64,000 nt of DNA from Diaphorobacter limosus (GTDB lineage Bacteria; Pseudomonadota; Gammaproteobacteria; Burkholderiales; Burkholderiaceae_C), in NCBI RefSeq assembly GCF_033100095.1, contig NZ_CP136921.1:1334501-1398500 (forward strand). Reading direction: 5' to 3'. The notes under the pieces are model-generated. The model was not told the DNA's origin. It searched no databases and saw only the letters and a program-made list of their open reading frames with translations. This document shows, one piece after another, positions 36,869 through 44,329 of the stretch (within the stretch, counting starts at the first letter, position 1; each line of letters begins with the position of its first letter). Both the position numbers and the translations under genes were made by a program.

Positions 36869-37327
36869 ATGATCTACAACGCCCTCAAGCTCGCCCATGT
36901 GCTGTCCATCATCGTCTGGATAGGCGGCATGGTCTTCGCCCATTTTTTCCTGCGCCCCGCCGCGCAGGCGCTGGAGCCGGCCCAGCGCGTAACACTGATG
37001 CACGGCGTGCTGCAACGCTTCCTGGGCGCCGTGGCCATCGCCATCGTCGTGGTGCTGACCAGTGGCCTGGGCATGATTGGGGCCGTGAGCATGGGTTCGG
37101 GCGGTGCATTCTCCATGCCCCTCAAGTGGACCATCATGGCCACGCTGGGCCTGGTGATGATGGCCATCTTCGCCTATATCTACTTCGCCCTGCTCGATAG
37201 GCTGGAGCAGGCCGTCACCGCGTCCGACTGGAGCGCCGGCGGCCTGGCCCTGGCCCGCATACGCAGCTGGGTCGGCGTGAACCTGGTGATCGGCGTGGTG
37301 ATCGTGGTGCAGACGCTGCTGATGTAG
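36869..37327 (+). CDS. CopD-family small membrane protein
   Basis: A 152-residue protein with four membrane helices. The first helix contains KLAHVLSIIVWIGGMVFAHFFLRP, with the His spacing seen in CopD-like and related haem/metal membrane proteins. The C-terminal helices are hydrophobic with few charges. The function is unknown; association with copper handling is only by family name. ATG at 36869 begins the first helix. It follows hslR by 80 bp on the same strand. Confidence 0.75.
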   Translation: MIYNALKLAHVLSIIVWIGGMVFAHFFLRPAAQALEPAQRVTLMHGVLQRFLGAVAIAIVVVLTSGLGMIGAVSMGSGGAFSMPLKWTIMATLGLVMMAIFAYIYFALLDRLEQAVTASDWSAGGLALARIRSWVGVNLVIGVVIVVQTLLM

Positions 37328-37427
37328 GGCCGAGGCCGCCCAACTGACCGCCGGCTCCACCTGTGCGTGAAAGTGGCTGCAATCGCGCCCACGATGTCGT
37401 GAGCCGAAGCAGCCCCGACTTCTGCCC

Positions 37428-37655
37428 TCAGCGCCGGCGCAGCACGTGGATGAACTCTGTGCCCACGGTCTGCTGCTCCACCAGCTCGTTGCCCGTCTGC
37501 CGGGCAAAGGCCTGAAAGTCGCGCACCGAACCGCTGTCGGTGGCCACCACGCGCAGCAGCTGGCCGCTCTCCATGTCGGCCAGGGCCTTCTTGGCCTTGA
37601 GTATGGGCAGGGGGCAATTCAGGCCCCGGGTGTCGATTTCTTTGTGGATGTCCAT
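37428..37655 (-). CDS. TusA-family sulfur-carrier protein
   Basis: A 75-residue protein with the hallmark CPLP motif at residues 14-17 (RGLNCPLPILKAKKAL), where Cys14 carries persulfide sulfur. It should relay sulfur in the cytoplasm for tRNA thiolation or cofactor synthesis. It is the last gene of a minus-strand cluster with a NUDIX hydrolase and cysteine synthase, a sulfur-related context. TusA proper versus another family member cannot be separated by sequence alone. Confidence 0.88.
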   Translation of the reverse strand: MDIHKEIDTRGLNCPLPILKAKKALADMESGQLLRVVATDSGSVRDFQAFARQTGNELVEQQTVGTEFIHVLRRR

Positions 37656-37660
37656 TCCTG

Positions 37661-38227
37661 TCAGTCCTTTGGCGCCTCGTCCAGTCCGCGGCGGCGCTCT
37701 GCATTTTCCTCGGCCGTGAAGAACACCGGCTCATGCCCGCGTGAGCGCAGCCAGTCGGCCAGCGCGTAGCCGGTGCCGGCGGGCCAGCACTTGAGTTCGT
37801 CCAGCTCGTAGAAGCGGTAGTCCACCAGCTCCGGCGACAGCCGCACCTGCCCCTGGGCCTGCACATGGTAGGCGATGATGACCTGGTTCATGCGCAGAAA
37901 CTCGTATGCGCCCACCAGGCGCACAGCGCGCGTGTCCAGGTTGGTTTCCTCCTTCACCTCGCGCGCAATGCCTTCCTCGGGCGACTCACCGGCCTCCATG
38001 AAGCCGGTGATCAAGGCAAACATCTTGGCCGGCCACAGCGCATTGCGCGCCAGCAATATCCTGCCATCCACTTCGACGATGGCCGCCAGCACGGGCGTGG
38101 GATTGTTCCAGTGCGTCCAGCCACAGGCCGGGCAGCGCAGGCGCTCCTTCTCGCCGCTGTCCTCCATGGTGACAATGGGCGCCAGCGCGGTCGCGCAATG
38201 GCTGCAAAAGCGGGTCTGGTATTGCAT
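37661..38227 (-). CDS. NUDIX hydrolase with N-terminal zinc ribbon (NudC-like)
   Basis: A 188-residue protein. A zinc ribbon with Cys8, Cys11, Cys32 and Cys35 is followed by a NUDIX domain whose box GFMEAGESPEEGIAREVKEE fits GX5EX7REUXEE. It probably cleaves a nucleoside-diphosphate derivative such as NADH. It is shorter than NudC because it lacks the N-terminal domain, so specificity is uncertain. ATG at 38227 follows the cysM stop by 14 bp, and its own stop is 5 bp from the tusA-like start. Confidence 0.87.
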   Translation of the reverse strand: MQYQTRFCSHCATALAPIVTMEDSGEKERLRCPACGWTHWNNPTPVLAAIVEVDGRILLARNALWPAKMFALITGFMEAGESPEEGIAREVKEETNLDTRAVRLVGAYEFLRMNQVIIAYHVQAQGQVRLSPELVDYRFYELDELKCWPAGTGYALADWLRSRGHEPVFFTAEENAERRRGLDEAPKD

Positions 38228-38241
38228 GGTGCGGCGCTCGC

Positions 38242-39147
38242 TCAGGCGGGAAAGACGCCGGTGGACAGGTAACGATCGCCCCGGTCGCAAACCACGAAGA
38301 CAATGGTGGCGTTCTGCTCCTGCGCCGCGATCTGCTGCGCCACCCAGCAGGCGCCGGCGGCGGAGATACCGCCAAAGATGCCCTCCTCGCGCGCCAGGCG
38401 CCGCGCCATGTCCTCGGCATCGTCCTGGCTCACCAGCACCAGTTCATCCACCAGGTTGGGCTGGTAGATCTTGGGCAGGTATTCCTCCGGCCACTTGCGT
38501 ATGCCGGGAATGCGCGAGCCCTCCTGCGGCTGGGCACCAATGATGCGCACGCCGGGATTCTTCTCGCGCAGGAAGCGCGCCACGCCGGTGATGGTGCCGG
38601 TGGTGCCCATGGCGCTCACGAAATGCGTGATGCGCCCCTCGGTCTGCTCCCACAGCTCGGGGCCGGTGGTTTCGTAGTGGATGCGTGGGTTGTCGGCGTT
38701 GGCAAACTGATCCAGCACCACCCCCTTGCCCTGCACCACCATCTGGTCGGCCAGGTCGCGTGCGTATTCCATGCCGCCGCTCTTGGGCGTGAGGATGAGC
38801 TCGGCGCCAAAGGCCTTCATGGTCTGCGCCCGCTCCACCGACAGATCCTCGGGCATGATCAGCACCATGCGGTAGCCCCGGATGGCAGCGGCCATGGCCA
38901 GCGCAATGCCGGTGTTTCCCGACGTGGCCTCGATCAGCGTATCGCCGGGCTTGATCTCACCGCGCTCCTCGGCGCGCCGGATCATGGCCAGGGCCGGCCT
39001 GTCCTTGACCGAGCCCGCGGGATTGTTGCCCTCCAGCTTGCCCAGAATGACATTGCCGCGCGCCGCATTGTCCTGTGCCGCTATGCGCTGCAAGGCGACC
39101 AGCGGTGTGCGCCCGATGGCGTCTTCAATGGTGGGATAGGTCTTCAT
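38242..39147 (-). CDS. cysM: Cysteine synthase B
   Basis: A 301-residue PLP enzyme making cysteine from O-acetylserine and sulfide or thiosulfate. PLP Lys48 is in EGNNPAGSVKDRPAL, the phosphate-binding SGNTG is at residues 76-80, and DRPALAMIRRAEERGEI is typical of CysM rather than CysK. Thiosulfate use would fit with the thiosulfate-type transporter at 27-28 kb. It is the first gene of a cysM-nudix-tusA operon and divergent from the tRNA-Leu(CAA) region, which starts 44 bp away. Confidence 0.94.
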   Translation of the reverse strand: MKTYPTIEDAIGRTPLVALQRIAAQDNAARGNVILGKLEGNNPAGSVKDRPALAMIRRAEERGEIKPGDTLIEATSGNTGIALAMAAAIRGYRMVLIMPEDLSVERAQTMKAFGAELILTPKSGGMEYARDLADQMVVQGKGVVLDQFANADNPRIHYETTGPELWEQTEGRITHFVSAMGTTGTITGVARFLREKNPGVRIIGAQPQEGSRIPGIRKWPEEYLPKIYQPNLVDELVLVSQDDAEDMARRLAREEGIFGGISAAGACWVAQQIAAQEQNATIVFVVCDRGDRYLSTGVFPA

Positions 39148-39191
39148 ACGCCCTTACTGTGCCATAATTTACGACTTCGCTTTTAGCGCCT

Positions 39192-39230
39192 GCCCGGGTG
39201 GTGAAATTGGTAGACGCAGGGGACTCAAAA
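39192..39230 (+). pseudogene. Orphan 5' half of tRNA-Leu (anticodon CAA)
   Basis: GCCCGGGTGGTGAAATTGGT and onward reproduces the acceptor 5' strand, D-arm, 5' anticodon stem (GGGGA) and the complete loop CTCAAAA of tRNA-Leu(CAA). After the loop the sequence diverges (ATAGGG instead of TCCCC), and no 3' half follows. It matches exon 1 of the intact gene at 39418 in 34 of 35 bases. A CATAAT -10 box lies at 39163-39168. The break just after the anticodon loop is where many tyrosine recombinases cut tRNA genes, so it looks like a past integration scar. Confidence 0.82.
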
Positions 39231-39417
39231 ATAGGGACTTCTACGTAGGTCTTGCTTGAGTCCGCCGTCTGCCAAGCCACATGGGACAAGGGATTGAGTG
39301 ATGAATCGCCTCTTGATCGAGATGCCAGCATTTCGAGCCAGGAGTCAGCTAGGAGCCAGGACGATGCAAGCTGGCTCCCAGTGAGGAGTAGGTAGTTGAA
39401 GTAGCATCGTGCGTCAT
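39231..39417. other. Inverted-repeat-rich spacer between half tRNA and intact tRNA
   Basis: 187 bp with no open frame. GGACTCAA (39221-39228, at the end of the tRNA half) is mirrored by TTGAGTCC about 27 bp later, with the palindrome CTACGTAG between them. Further on, GGAGCCA pairs with TGGCTCC, and ACGATGC pairs with GCATCGT just before the intact tRNA. The element GAGCCAGGA occurs twice. These could be recombinase core and arm sites, or simply RNA hairpins in a shared pre-tRNA transcript. Confidence 0.5.
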
Positions 39418-39739
39418 GCCCGAGTGGTGAAATTGGTAGACGCAGGGGACTCAGACCAAATTTGAGCCCTCAGGGGGAAACCCCCGAGGTGAAGCCCGTC
39501 AAACTCGGCGAAGGCCCTGGACGCAAGTCCGAGCTAATACCGAGCCAAGCCCTGGAGCCGAAAGGCTCCTCGGAAGGTGTAGAGAGCAGACGGCGGGCAC
39601 CTAAGGCCGAAAGGCTACGGTGAAGGCGTGCTCCAGCCCACGAACGCCGTTTCTTCGGAGACGGCGGCGGCGAAAGCCGAAGTGGGAAGAAAATCCCCCG
39701 CCGCAAGGCGTGCCGGTTCGATTCCGGCCTCGGGCACCA
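39418..39739 (+). tRNA. tRNA-Leu (anticodon CAA) interrupted by a group I intron
   Basis: Exon 1 is 39418-39452 (35 nt, ending GGGGACTC) and exon 2 is 39690-39739 (50 nt, starting AAAATCCCCC and ending CCA). Joined, they give an 85-nt class II tRNA-Leu with acceptor stem GCCCGAG/CTCGGGC, anticodon stem GGGGA/TCCCC, loop CTCAAAA and T-arm GGTTCGATTCC. The intron lies between anticodon bases C34 and A35, the same place as the tRNA-Leu(UAA) intron of cyanobacteria. No strong promoter is seen directly upstream; transcription may enter from the promoter of the orphan half tRNA. Confidence 0.92.
39453..39689 (+). ncRNA. Group I self-splicing intron (Azoarcus-like)
   Basis: A 237-nt intron with all core elements. 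P1 pairs exon GGG-CUC with GAGCCC. P2 is CCTC/GAGG with GGGGG-AAA-CCCCC. P3 is GCCCGTC with GACGGCGGGC. P4 is CTCGG with CCGAG, and P6 is GGAGCC-GAAA-GGCTCC. P7 is GAGCA with TGCTC, around GGTGTAGAGAGCAGACGG and GAAGGCGTGCTCCAG. P8 is CACC...GGTG. P9 is CCCAC...GTGGG with a TTCG and a GAAA hairpin. The last base is G, as required. Core blocks read almost like the Azoarcus tRNA-Ile intron, so subgroup IC3 is likely. There is no homing endonuclease frame. Confidence 0.93.
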
Positions 39740-39747
39740 ATTCGGAA

Positions 39748-39779
39748 GCCGCCCCTGTTCACACGGGGGCGGCTTTTTC
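39748..39779 (+). terminator. Intrinsic terminator of tRNA-Leu(CAA), overlapping the ICE end
   Basis: GCCGCCCC-tgttcaca-CGGGGGCGGC followed by TTTTTC. The right half of the hairpin and its T-run are inside the last codons of the convergent DUF2274 gene of the mobile element. Confidence 0.8.
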
Positions 39780-40001
39780 GCTCTTGGCCTGCCTACGCCT
39801 GAACCCCCTATCCCCCGCCATAAACGCTTCCAGCATGTGCGGGATCAGCGTCATGGCATCGACCGCCTCCCCATACGCCTGCGCGTGCAGCGCGGCGTAG
39901 CGGTCGAGGTCGGCTTTCAGGCTCGCCGGGCACGCGAAGGTCAACTTGACGCTCTCGGTCTTGGACAGCGGCCCGAGCCGCAGCTTCTTGATCGTGCTCA
40001 T
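39759..40001 (-). CDS. DUF2274 protein at the end of the trb operon
   Basis: An 80-residue protein (MSTIKKLRLGPLSKTESVKL) found as the last gene after trbI in many ICEs; function unknown. A ribbon-helix-helix-like central part (PASLKADLDRYAALHAQAYG) suggests DNA binding. Its start overlaps the trbI stop by four bases. The last codons (EKAAPV) are encoded by the terminator hairpin of the neighbouring tRNA gene, so the C-terminus may be a product of the integration site. Confidence 0.84.
   Translation of the reverse strand: MSTIKKLRLGPLSKTESVKLTFACPASLKADLDRYAALHAQAYGEAVDAMTLIPHMLEAFMAGDRGFRRRQAKSEKAAPV
39774..39781. other. Candidate attachment-site junction of the ICE (TTTTTCGC)
   Basis: Tn4371-family ICEs are described as inserting at short TTTTTC-type targets. 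The T-run of the tRNA terminator, TTTTTCGC, fits such a site. To the left lies tRNA and host-like sequence; to the right is the conserved DUF2274-trbI end of the element. The alternative is that the junction lies at 39230 in the orphan tRNA half. The other end of the element is needed to decide. Confidence 0.4.
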
Positions 40002-41263
40002 TGCGAAGCTCCCCGGTTGAAGAACAGGGGCTGATACGGCCGCAGCACCAGATCCCGGTTGACGATGATGCGCACCGGCAGGCCCGGCCGCTCAGTCAAC
40101 GTCGGCTGGATGTTCATGTTGCGCCGGGTGATCTCCTGGCCGACCTGATTGATGCTGTCCTGTGCGCTGTCGCGCCCGGCGATGACGATGCGGTTGCCGT
40201 CCTGGCGGTTCTCCGGCGCGGCCAGCTCGGCGCCCACGCCCAGCAGCGTGGTCAGCGCCGCACCCGCGAAGATGCGTCCCCAATGCCAATCGACGCCATC
40301 CTCCAGGCCAGAATAACCGGCTGAGTCGGTGCCCGCGAGGTTGTCGAGCTTTAGCGAGGACGTGTCCGGCAGGATGACGCGGTTCCACACCACCTGCACG
40401 CGGCTTTGCCCGTAGCTCACCTGGCTGTTGTATTTTCCCAGGATGCGCGAGCCCTGCGGAATCAGCAGGAACTTGCCCGTGGCCGTGTCGTAAACCGGCT
40501 CCGTTACCGTGGCGATCACATCGCCCGGCAGATTGGACTTGATACCCGTGACCAGCGCGCCAGAAACCACGGTGCCTGCCATGACCTGATACGGCGAGGA
40601 CGGCATCTGCAGATCGCCGGAGTTGCGGGTTTCCGTAGAACCGCCCTTCAGGAAAGCCTCTTTCTGGTCTTGCCGGTTCTGCACAACGGTCGGATCGGAA
40701 GGCTGGGCCGCTGTCGAGGCCGGGCCAGCCGCCAGCGGATCGAATCCCGCCAAGCCCGATGTCGGGCCTGCCGCAGCGACTTGCGCCGTGGCTGACGCAG
40801 CGGCTTTGCCTTGATTGCCGGAACGGAAGAACACCGACGAAGCCGCCGCCGCATCGGCCTCCTTGCGACGTGCATCCTCCGGGTCGTGGCCCGGCGGCGC
40901 ATAGGCGGGCGTCACGGGCTGCTGCGACTTCACGATGGCCGGGCCAAGGTCGCCCGGCAGCGGCGGCCCCAGCTCCGGCACCTTCGGCAGCTTGGAGTAG
41001 TCCGAAGGCAGGCCGTCCAGCCCTTCGGACTTCGACACGCGATCGACGTTGTACAACTCGGTCTGCTCATTGGCGCCGCGCCTGTGCGGCTGAAGCGACC
41101 AGATAGTCGCGCCCAGCACGGCGATCGACAGGCCGCCGGCGAGCATGGCCAGCGTGCGTCGGTTCAGGCGCGTGACCGGACGCGGCTGGGCGCGCAGCGC
41201 CACCGCCTCGGGCGCGACCTTGCCCGCCTGCGGTGCAAGGTCAGGGGAATCATCCTGGCTCAT
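39998..41263 (-). CDS. trbI: Conjugal transfer protein TrbI (VirB10-like)
   Basis: A 421-residue envelope-spanning protein of the mating-pair formation complex. A cytoplasmic start is followed by one membrane helix (LAMLAGGLSIAVLGATIW, residues about 39-56), a Pro-rich periplasmic linker, and the VirB10/TrbI barrel domain with VVSGALVTGIKSNLPGDV, GKFLLIPQGSRILGKY and the C-terminal PVRIIVNRDLVLRPY. It links inner- and outer-membrane parts of the type IV secretion channel. It overlaps the DUF2274 gene and follows trbG by 2 bp. Confidence 0.94.
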   Translation of the reverse strand: MSQDDSPDLAPQAGKVAPEAVALRAQPRPVTRLNRRTLAMLAGGLSIAVLGATIWSLQPHRRGANEQTELYNVDRVSKSEGLDGLPSDYSKLPKVPELGPPLPGDLGPAIVKSQQPVTPAYAPPGHDPEDARRKEADAAAASSVFFRSGNQGKAAASATAQVAAAGPTSGLAGFDPLAAGPASTAAQPSDPTVVQNRQDQKEAFLKGGSTETRNSGDLQMPSSPYQVMAGTVVSGALVTGIKSNLPGDVIATVTEPVYDTATGKFLLIPQGSRILGKYNSQVSYGQSRVQVVWNRVILPDTSSLKLDNLAGTDSAGYSGLEDGVDWHWGRIFAGAALTTLLGVGAELAAPENRQDGNRIVIAGRDSAQDSINQVGQEITRRNMNIQPTLTERPGLPVRIIVNRDLVLRPYQPLFFNRGASQ

Positions 41264-41265
41264 GG

Positions 41266-42270
41266 TCAGTTCCTCCGCGTGCCACCCGAGACACCATCCG
41301 TGCGCTCGATCCGCACCACGTCGCCCTTGTCACCGCCCAGGCGCAGCTCGGCCGCGCCGAACAAGCGATCCACGATGTAGTACGGCGAGCGGAAACGGTA
41401 GTTCACCAATTGCCCATCGCCCTGCGCGCCGATCACGAACAGCGGCGGCAGCTCGCCTTGCGCGATGCCGGGCGGGAACTGGATGTAGACCTTCTCGCCG
41501 TCGTCGAAGGCGCGCAGCGGCTTCCACGGCGGATTGCTGCCGCTGACCGCGTAGCGGAAACGGATCTTCTCCAGCGACAGGCCGCTGTCGATCAGCGCGG
41601 CGGCGCTCGCAGCCTGCGCCTGGCGCTGCAGGGCCAGCATCTTGTCCTTCGGATATTCCCAGGACACCGATGCCATCCACGTCTTTTCGGTCGAAGTCAG
41701 CTCCAGCAGGTAGGTGCGCCGGCTGGTGGTGATGACGAGATTGGTCTTCAAGCCCGAGCGGATCGGTTTGACCATCACGTTGACGCGCAGCGCATCGCCG
41801 CCGCCGCTCGATGTATCGCCGACGATCCAGCGCACGGTATCACCTGCCGCCACCGTCACCAGTTCCTCGCCCGGCTGGAGCGCGATCACGGTCACGCGGC
41901 CCATGGCCGCATAGACTTGGTACAGCGCGCCATCCGTGAAGGGCCACACCTGGATCGCGTTGACGTAGCCCTCGCGCGTCGGCGCAATGCGCGCTTCGGC
42001 ATTGGCGCGGGACACGCGCACGGTTTCATCGGCGGGTTCTGCGACGGGCTTGGCATCCGGCACAGGCTTCATCTGCGCCGGCATCGGCAGTACCTGCGGC
42101 ACGGCCACCACTTCCACCGGCTTCGGCGCCTCGGGCAGCGGCTGGGCTTGCACCGGCTCATCGAGCGAGATGCGCGGCGGCGGCTTGCCCTGCGAAGCGC
42201 AGCCTGCAAACAGGACAGTGAATGCCAGCAGCATCGCCGGCAAGGCGGACTTACGGAAAAAATCATTCAT
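41266..42270 (-). CDS. trbG: Conjugal transfer protein TrbG (VirB9-like)
   Basis: A 334-residue exported lipoprotein-like protein (signal ending LLAFTVLFAG|C) that forms the outer ring of the type IV secretion core complex with TrbI. It has VirB9-type beta-domain features such as GYVNAIQVWPFTDGALYQVY, an ALxPGE segment, and the C-terminal GGTRRN following YRFRSPYYIVDRLFGAAELRL, written here as parts. ATG at 42270 overlaps the trbF stop by four bases. Longer in-frame starts upstream are shadows of trbF. Confidence 0.93.
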   Translation of the reverse strand: MNDFFRKSALPAMLLAFTVLFAGCASQGKPPPRISLDEPVQAQPLPEAPKPVEVVAVPQVLPMPAQMKPVPDAKPVAEPADETVRVSRANAEARIAPTREGYVNAIQVWPFTDGALYQVYAAMGRVTVIALQPGEELVTVAAGDTVRWIVGDTSSGGGDALRVNVMVKPIRSGLKTNLVITTSRRTYLLELTSTEKTWMASVSWEYPKDKMLALQRQAQAASAAALIDSGLSLEKIRFRYAVSGSNPPWKPLRAFDDGEKVYIQFPPGIAQGELPPLFVIGAQGDGQLVNYRFRSPYYIVDRLFGAAELRLGGDKGDVVRIERTDGVSGGTRRN

Positions 42271-42971
42271 GGTTTTGCTCCTTCGTTTCCTTCCAGTTCG
42301 CGGCTCCACGACAGCCCGTTGACGTAGATGCCCAAGGGGTTCTTGCGCACCCGCTGCTCGGTGCGCGGCGTCTGCTGCACGATGGAAACCACCGCGTTCC
42401 AGCGCTCGGTGCGATCCAGCGCACCGTTGACAAAGCGCGTCTCCGTCCAGCGCACGTTGAAAGACGTGTCGCTGGCGCGCGTCACGCTGCTGATCTGCAC
42501 CGTCACCGACTCCTTGCCGATGCGCGTGAACGGATCGGCCACCCGCGCGTACTCGTTGAGCACGACCGCCCCCTTGTCGGTCGTGTAGTCGTAGGCATCC
42601 AGCCAGTTCTGCCGTACCACGATGGGATCGATGGACAGCGAGCGCACCAGGCCGATGAAGCGGCCCAGGTGGTAGGCAATCTGCGCATCGCTGGGCCGGT
42701 ACGGCGTGGCGGCTTCGCCGACGGCACGCACCTGGCCCGCGTTGTCTACCTCGATGACGTAGGGCGTCACGATGGACTGCGCGGAACGCCAGACCAGGCC
42801 GCCGGCCATCAGCACGGCCAAGGTTAGGCAGCCAAAGGCCATGAAGCGCCAATTCCTGGCCTGCACGCGGGCCGAGCCGATGCGCTCGTCCCAGACCTGA
42901 GCTGCGGATTGGTACGGAGTGGCAGGCTGCGGCGTGTCGGCGTAGCGCACCTGCGGTCGTTTGAATCGCAT
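42267..42971 (-). CDS. trbF: Conjugal transfer protein TrbF (VirB8-like)
   Basis: A 234-residue inner-membrane protein with one N-terminal helix (FMAFGCLTLAVLMAGGLVW, residues about 48-66) and a periplasmic VirB8-type domain. ATPYRPSDAQIAYHLGRFIG and NWLDAYDYTTDKGAVVLNEY are family signatures. It nucleates assembly of the secretion channel. ATG at 42971 is preceded by AGGAGAAC. It lies 11 bp after trbL and overlaps trbG. Confidence 0.94.
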   Translation of the reverse strand: MRFKRPQVRYADTPQPATPYQSAAQVWDERIGSARVQARNWRFMAFGCLTLAVLMAGGLVWRSAQSIVTPYVIEVDNAGQVRAVGEAATPYRPSDAQIAYHLGRFIGLVRSLSIDPIVVRQNWLDAYDYTTDKGAVVLNEYARVADPFTRIGKESVTVQISSVTRASDTSFNVRWTETRFVNGALDRTERWNAVVSIVQQTPRTEQRVRKNPLGIYVNGLSWSRELEGNEGAKP

Positions 42972-42982
42972 GGAAGTTCTCC

Positions 42983-44317
42983 TCATGAATCGGAATCACG
43001 CAGGCTTGGCCCCTGGCTGGAGCTGCCACCGTCGCCGCCGCGCAGCGTGTGGGCGGCGGTCGTAGCGGCATGGGTGAGCTGTTGCCTTCGATGCAGGCGC
43101 TTGGCCCAGGCGGGTTGTTCGGCAGACGGAGCCGATCCGGCAGCGTCAGGGCCGGCGGGTGCGGCGCCGGAGGCTGGCGCGTCATCGGGCCGAAAGGCCG
43201 CCGCCATGCGCTCCTTCATCGAGCGCGCCCCATCGGCCACCTTCTGCCCGGCCGCCTGCGCGCCAGTCTTGGCGACATTGCCCACGCCAGCAGCGGCACC
43301 CTTCAGGCCGCCACCGGCCGAAGCGGAGCCCGCCTGGTACGCCGACCTGGCGCTGCTGGCGGTCGATGCCATCGAGCGAGCGGCGGCGGGTGCCATGCGC
43401 GCCCCGGCCGCCACGGCACTTCCGACGCCCGTAGCCGCGGCACCGACCGCCACAGCGGTTCCGGCTGCGCCGATGGCGGCACCAGCCATTGCGCCCGCAC
43501 CGAGCTGCGGCCCGCCAGACACCAAGCCAGTTGCAATGCCCGGCCCGAAGATGCCCAGGGCGAGCATGGACAGCGAGGCCAGCATGATGACCAGCGCCCG
43601 GTCGATAGACGGCTCCGAGCCAGCCGGAATGTTGAACTCGGAGAACAACCCCGAGCCGATGCCCACGATCACGGCCAGCACCAGCACCTTGATGCCCGAA
43701 GACACCACGTTGCCCAAGACCTTCTCGGCGAGGAACGCCGTCTTGTTCCAGAGAGCGAACGGCACCAGCACGAAGCCCGCGAGCGTGGTCAGCTTGAACT
43801 CGATCAGCGTGACGAAAAGCTGCACCGCCAGCACGAAGAAGCTGACGATGACCACTATCCATGCGAAGAACAGCACGACGATGGGCATGATGTGGATGAA
43901 CACCTCGGGGAAGCCCGCCATCTCCTTGATCTGCTCAAGAATGGGCGCCCCGGCGTCGATGCCCACTTTGGCGAGCCGTCCCGGCTGCAAGAAGTTGCCC
44001 ATGCTCAGGGTCGAGCCGCTGGCCGTCAGGCCCAGGCCCGCGAACGAGCGGAACACCGCGCTGGCGAGCATGTTGAAGTTGCCGATGATGTAGGCGAAGG
44101 CACCGACATAAAGCACCTTGCGGAGCAATTTGGAGATCACGTCCTCGCCCTGGCCGGAGGCATGGCCCATTGCCCAGAACAGCCCGGCGAGCGTCATGTC
44201 GATGACGATCAGCGTGGCCGTGAGGAACGCCACCTCGCCGTGCAACAGCCCAAACCCCGAGTCGATGTAGCGCGAGAAAACATCGAGGAAACGGTCGATG
44301 ACCGAAACGTCGTTCAT
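42983..44317 (-). CDS. trbL: Conjugal transfer protein TrbL (VirB6-like)
   Basis: A 444-residue polytopic inner-membrane protein with at least six helices in the first 270 residues and a long Ala/Gly-rich cytoplasmic tail. The N-terminus reads MNDVSVIDRFLDVFSRYIDS; VFIHIMPIVVLFFAWIVVIV and FVLAVQLFVTLIEFKLTTLA are characteristic of TrbL/VirB6. It helps move substrate across the inner membrane. It starts 12 bp after trbJ stops. Confidence 0.93.
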   Translation of the reverse strand: MNDVSVIDRFLDVFSRYIDSGFGLLHGEVAFLTATLIVIDMTLAGLFWAMGHASGQGEDVISKLLRKVLYVGAFAYIIGNFNMLASAVFRSFAGLGLTASGSTLSMGNFLQPGRLAKVGIDAGAPILEQIKEMAGFPEVFIHIMPIVVLFFAWIVVIVSFFVLAVQLFVTLIEFKLTTLAGFVLVPFALWNKTAFLAEKVLGNVVSSGIKVLVLAVIVGIGSGLFSEFNIPAGSEPSIDRALVIMLASLSMLALGIFGPGIATGLVSGGPQLGAGAMAGAAIGAAGTAVAVGAAATGVGSAVAAGARMAPAAARSMASTASSARSAYQAGSASAGGGLKGAAAGVGNVAKTGAQAAGQKVADGARSMKERMAAAFRPDDAPASGAAPAGPDAAGSAPSAEQPAWAKRLHRRQQLTHAATTAAHTLRGGDGGSSSQGPSLRDSDS

Positions 44318-44329
44318 GGCCCGACCCCG

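Noticed and set aside
39192..39417. A second, complete intron-containing tRNA-Leu at the orphan half
   Set aside because: No group I core elements and no 3' exon follow the half within the spacer.
39470..39900. Open frames across the intron and tRNA, including a possible homing endonuclease
   Set aside because: They are short, overlap RNA structure and lack any endonuclease motif.
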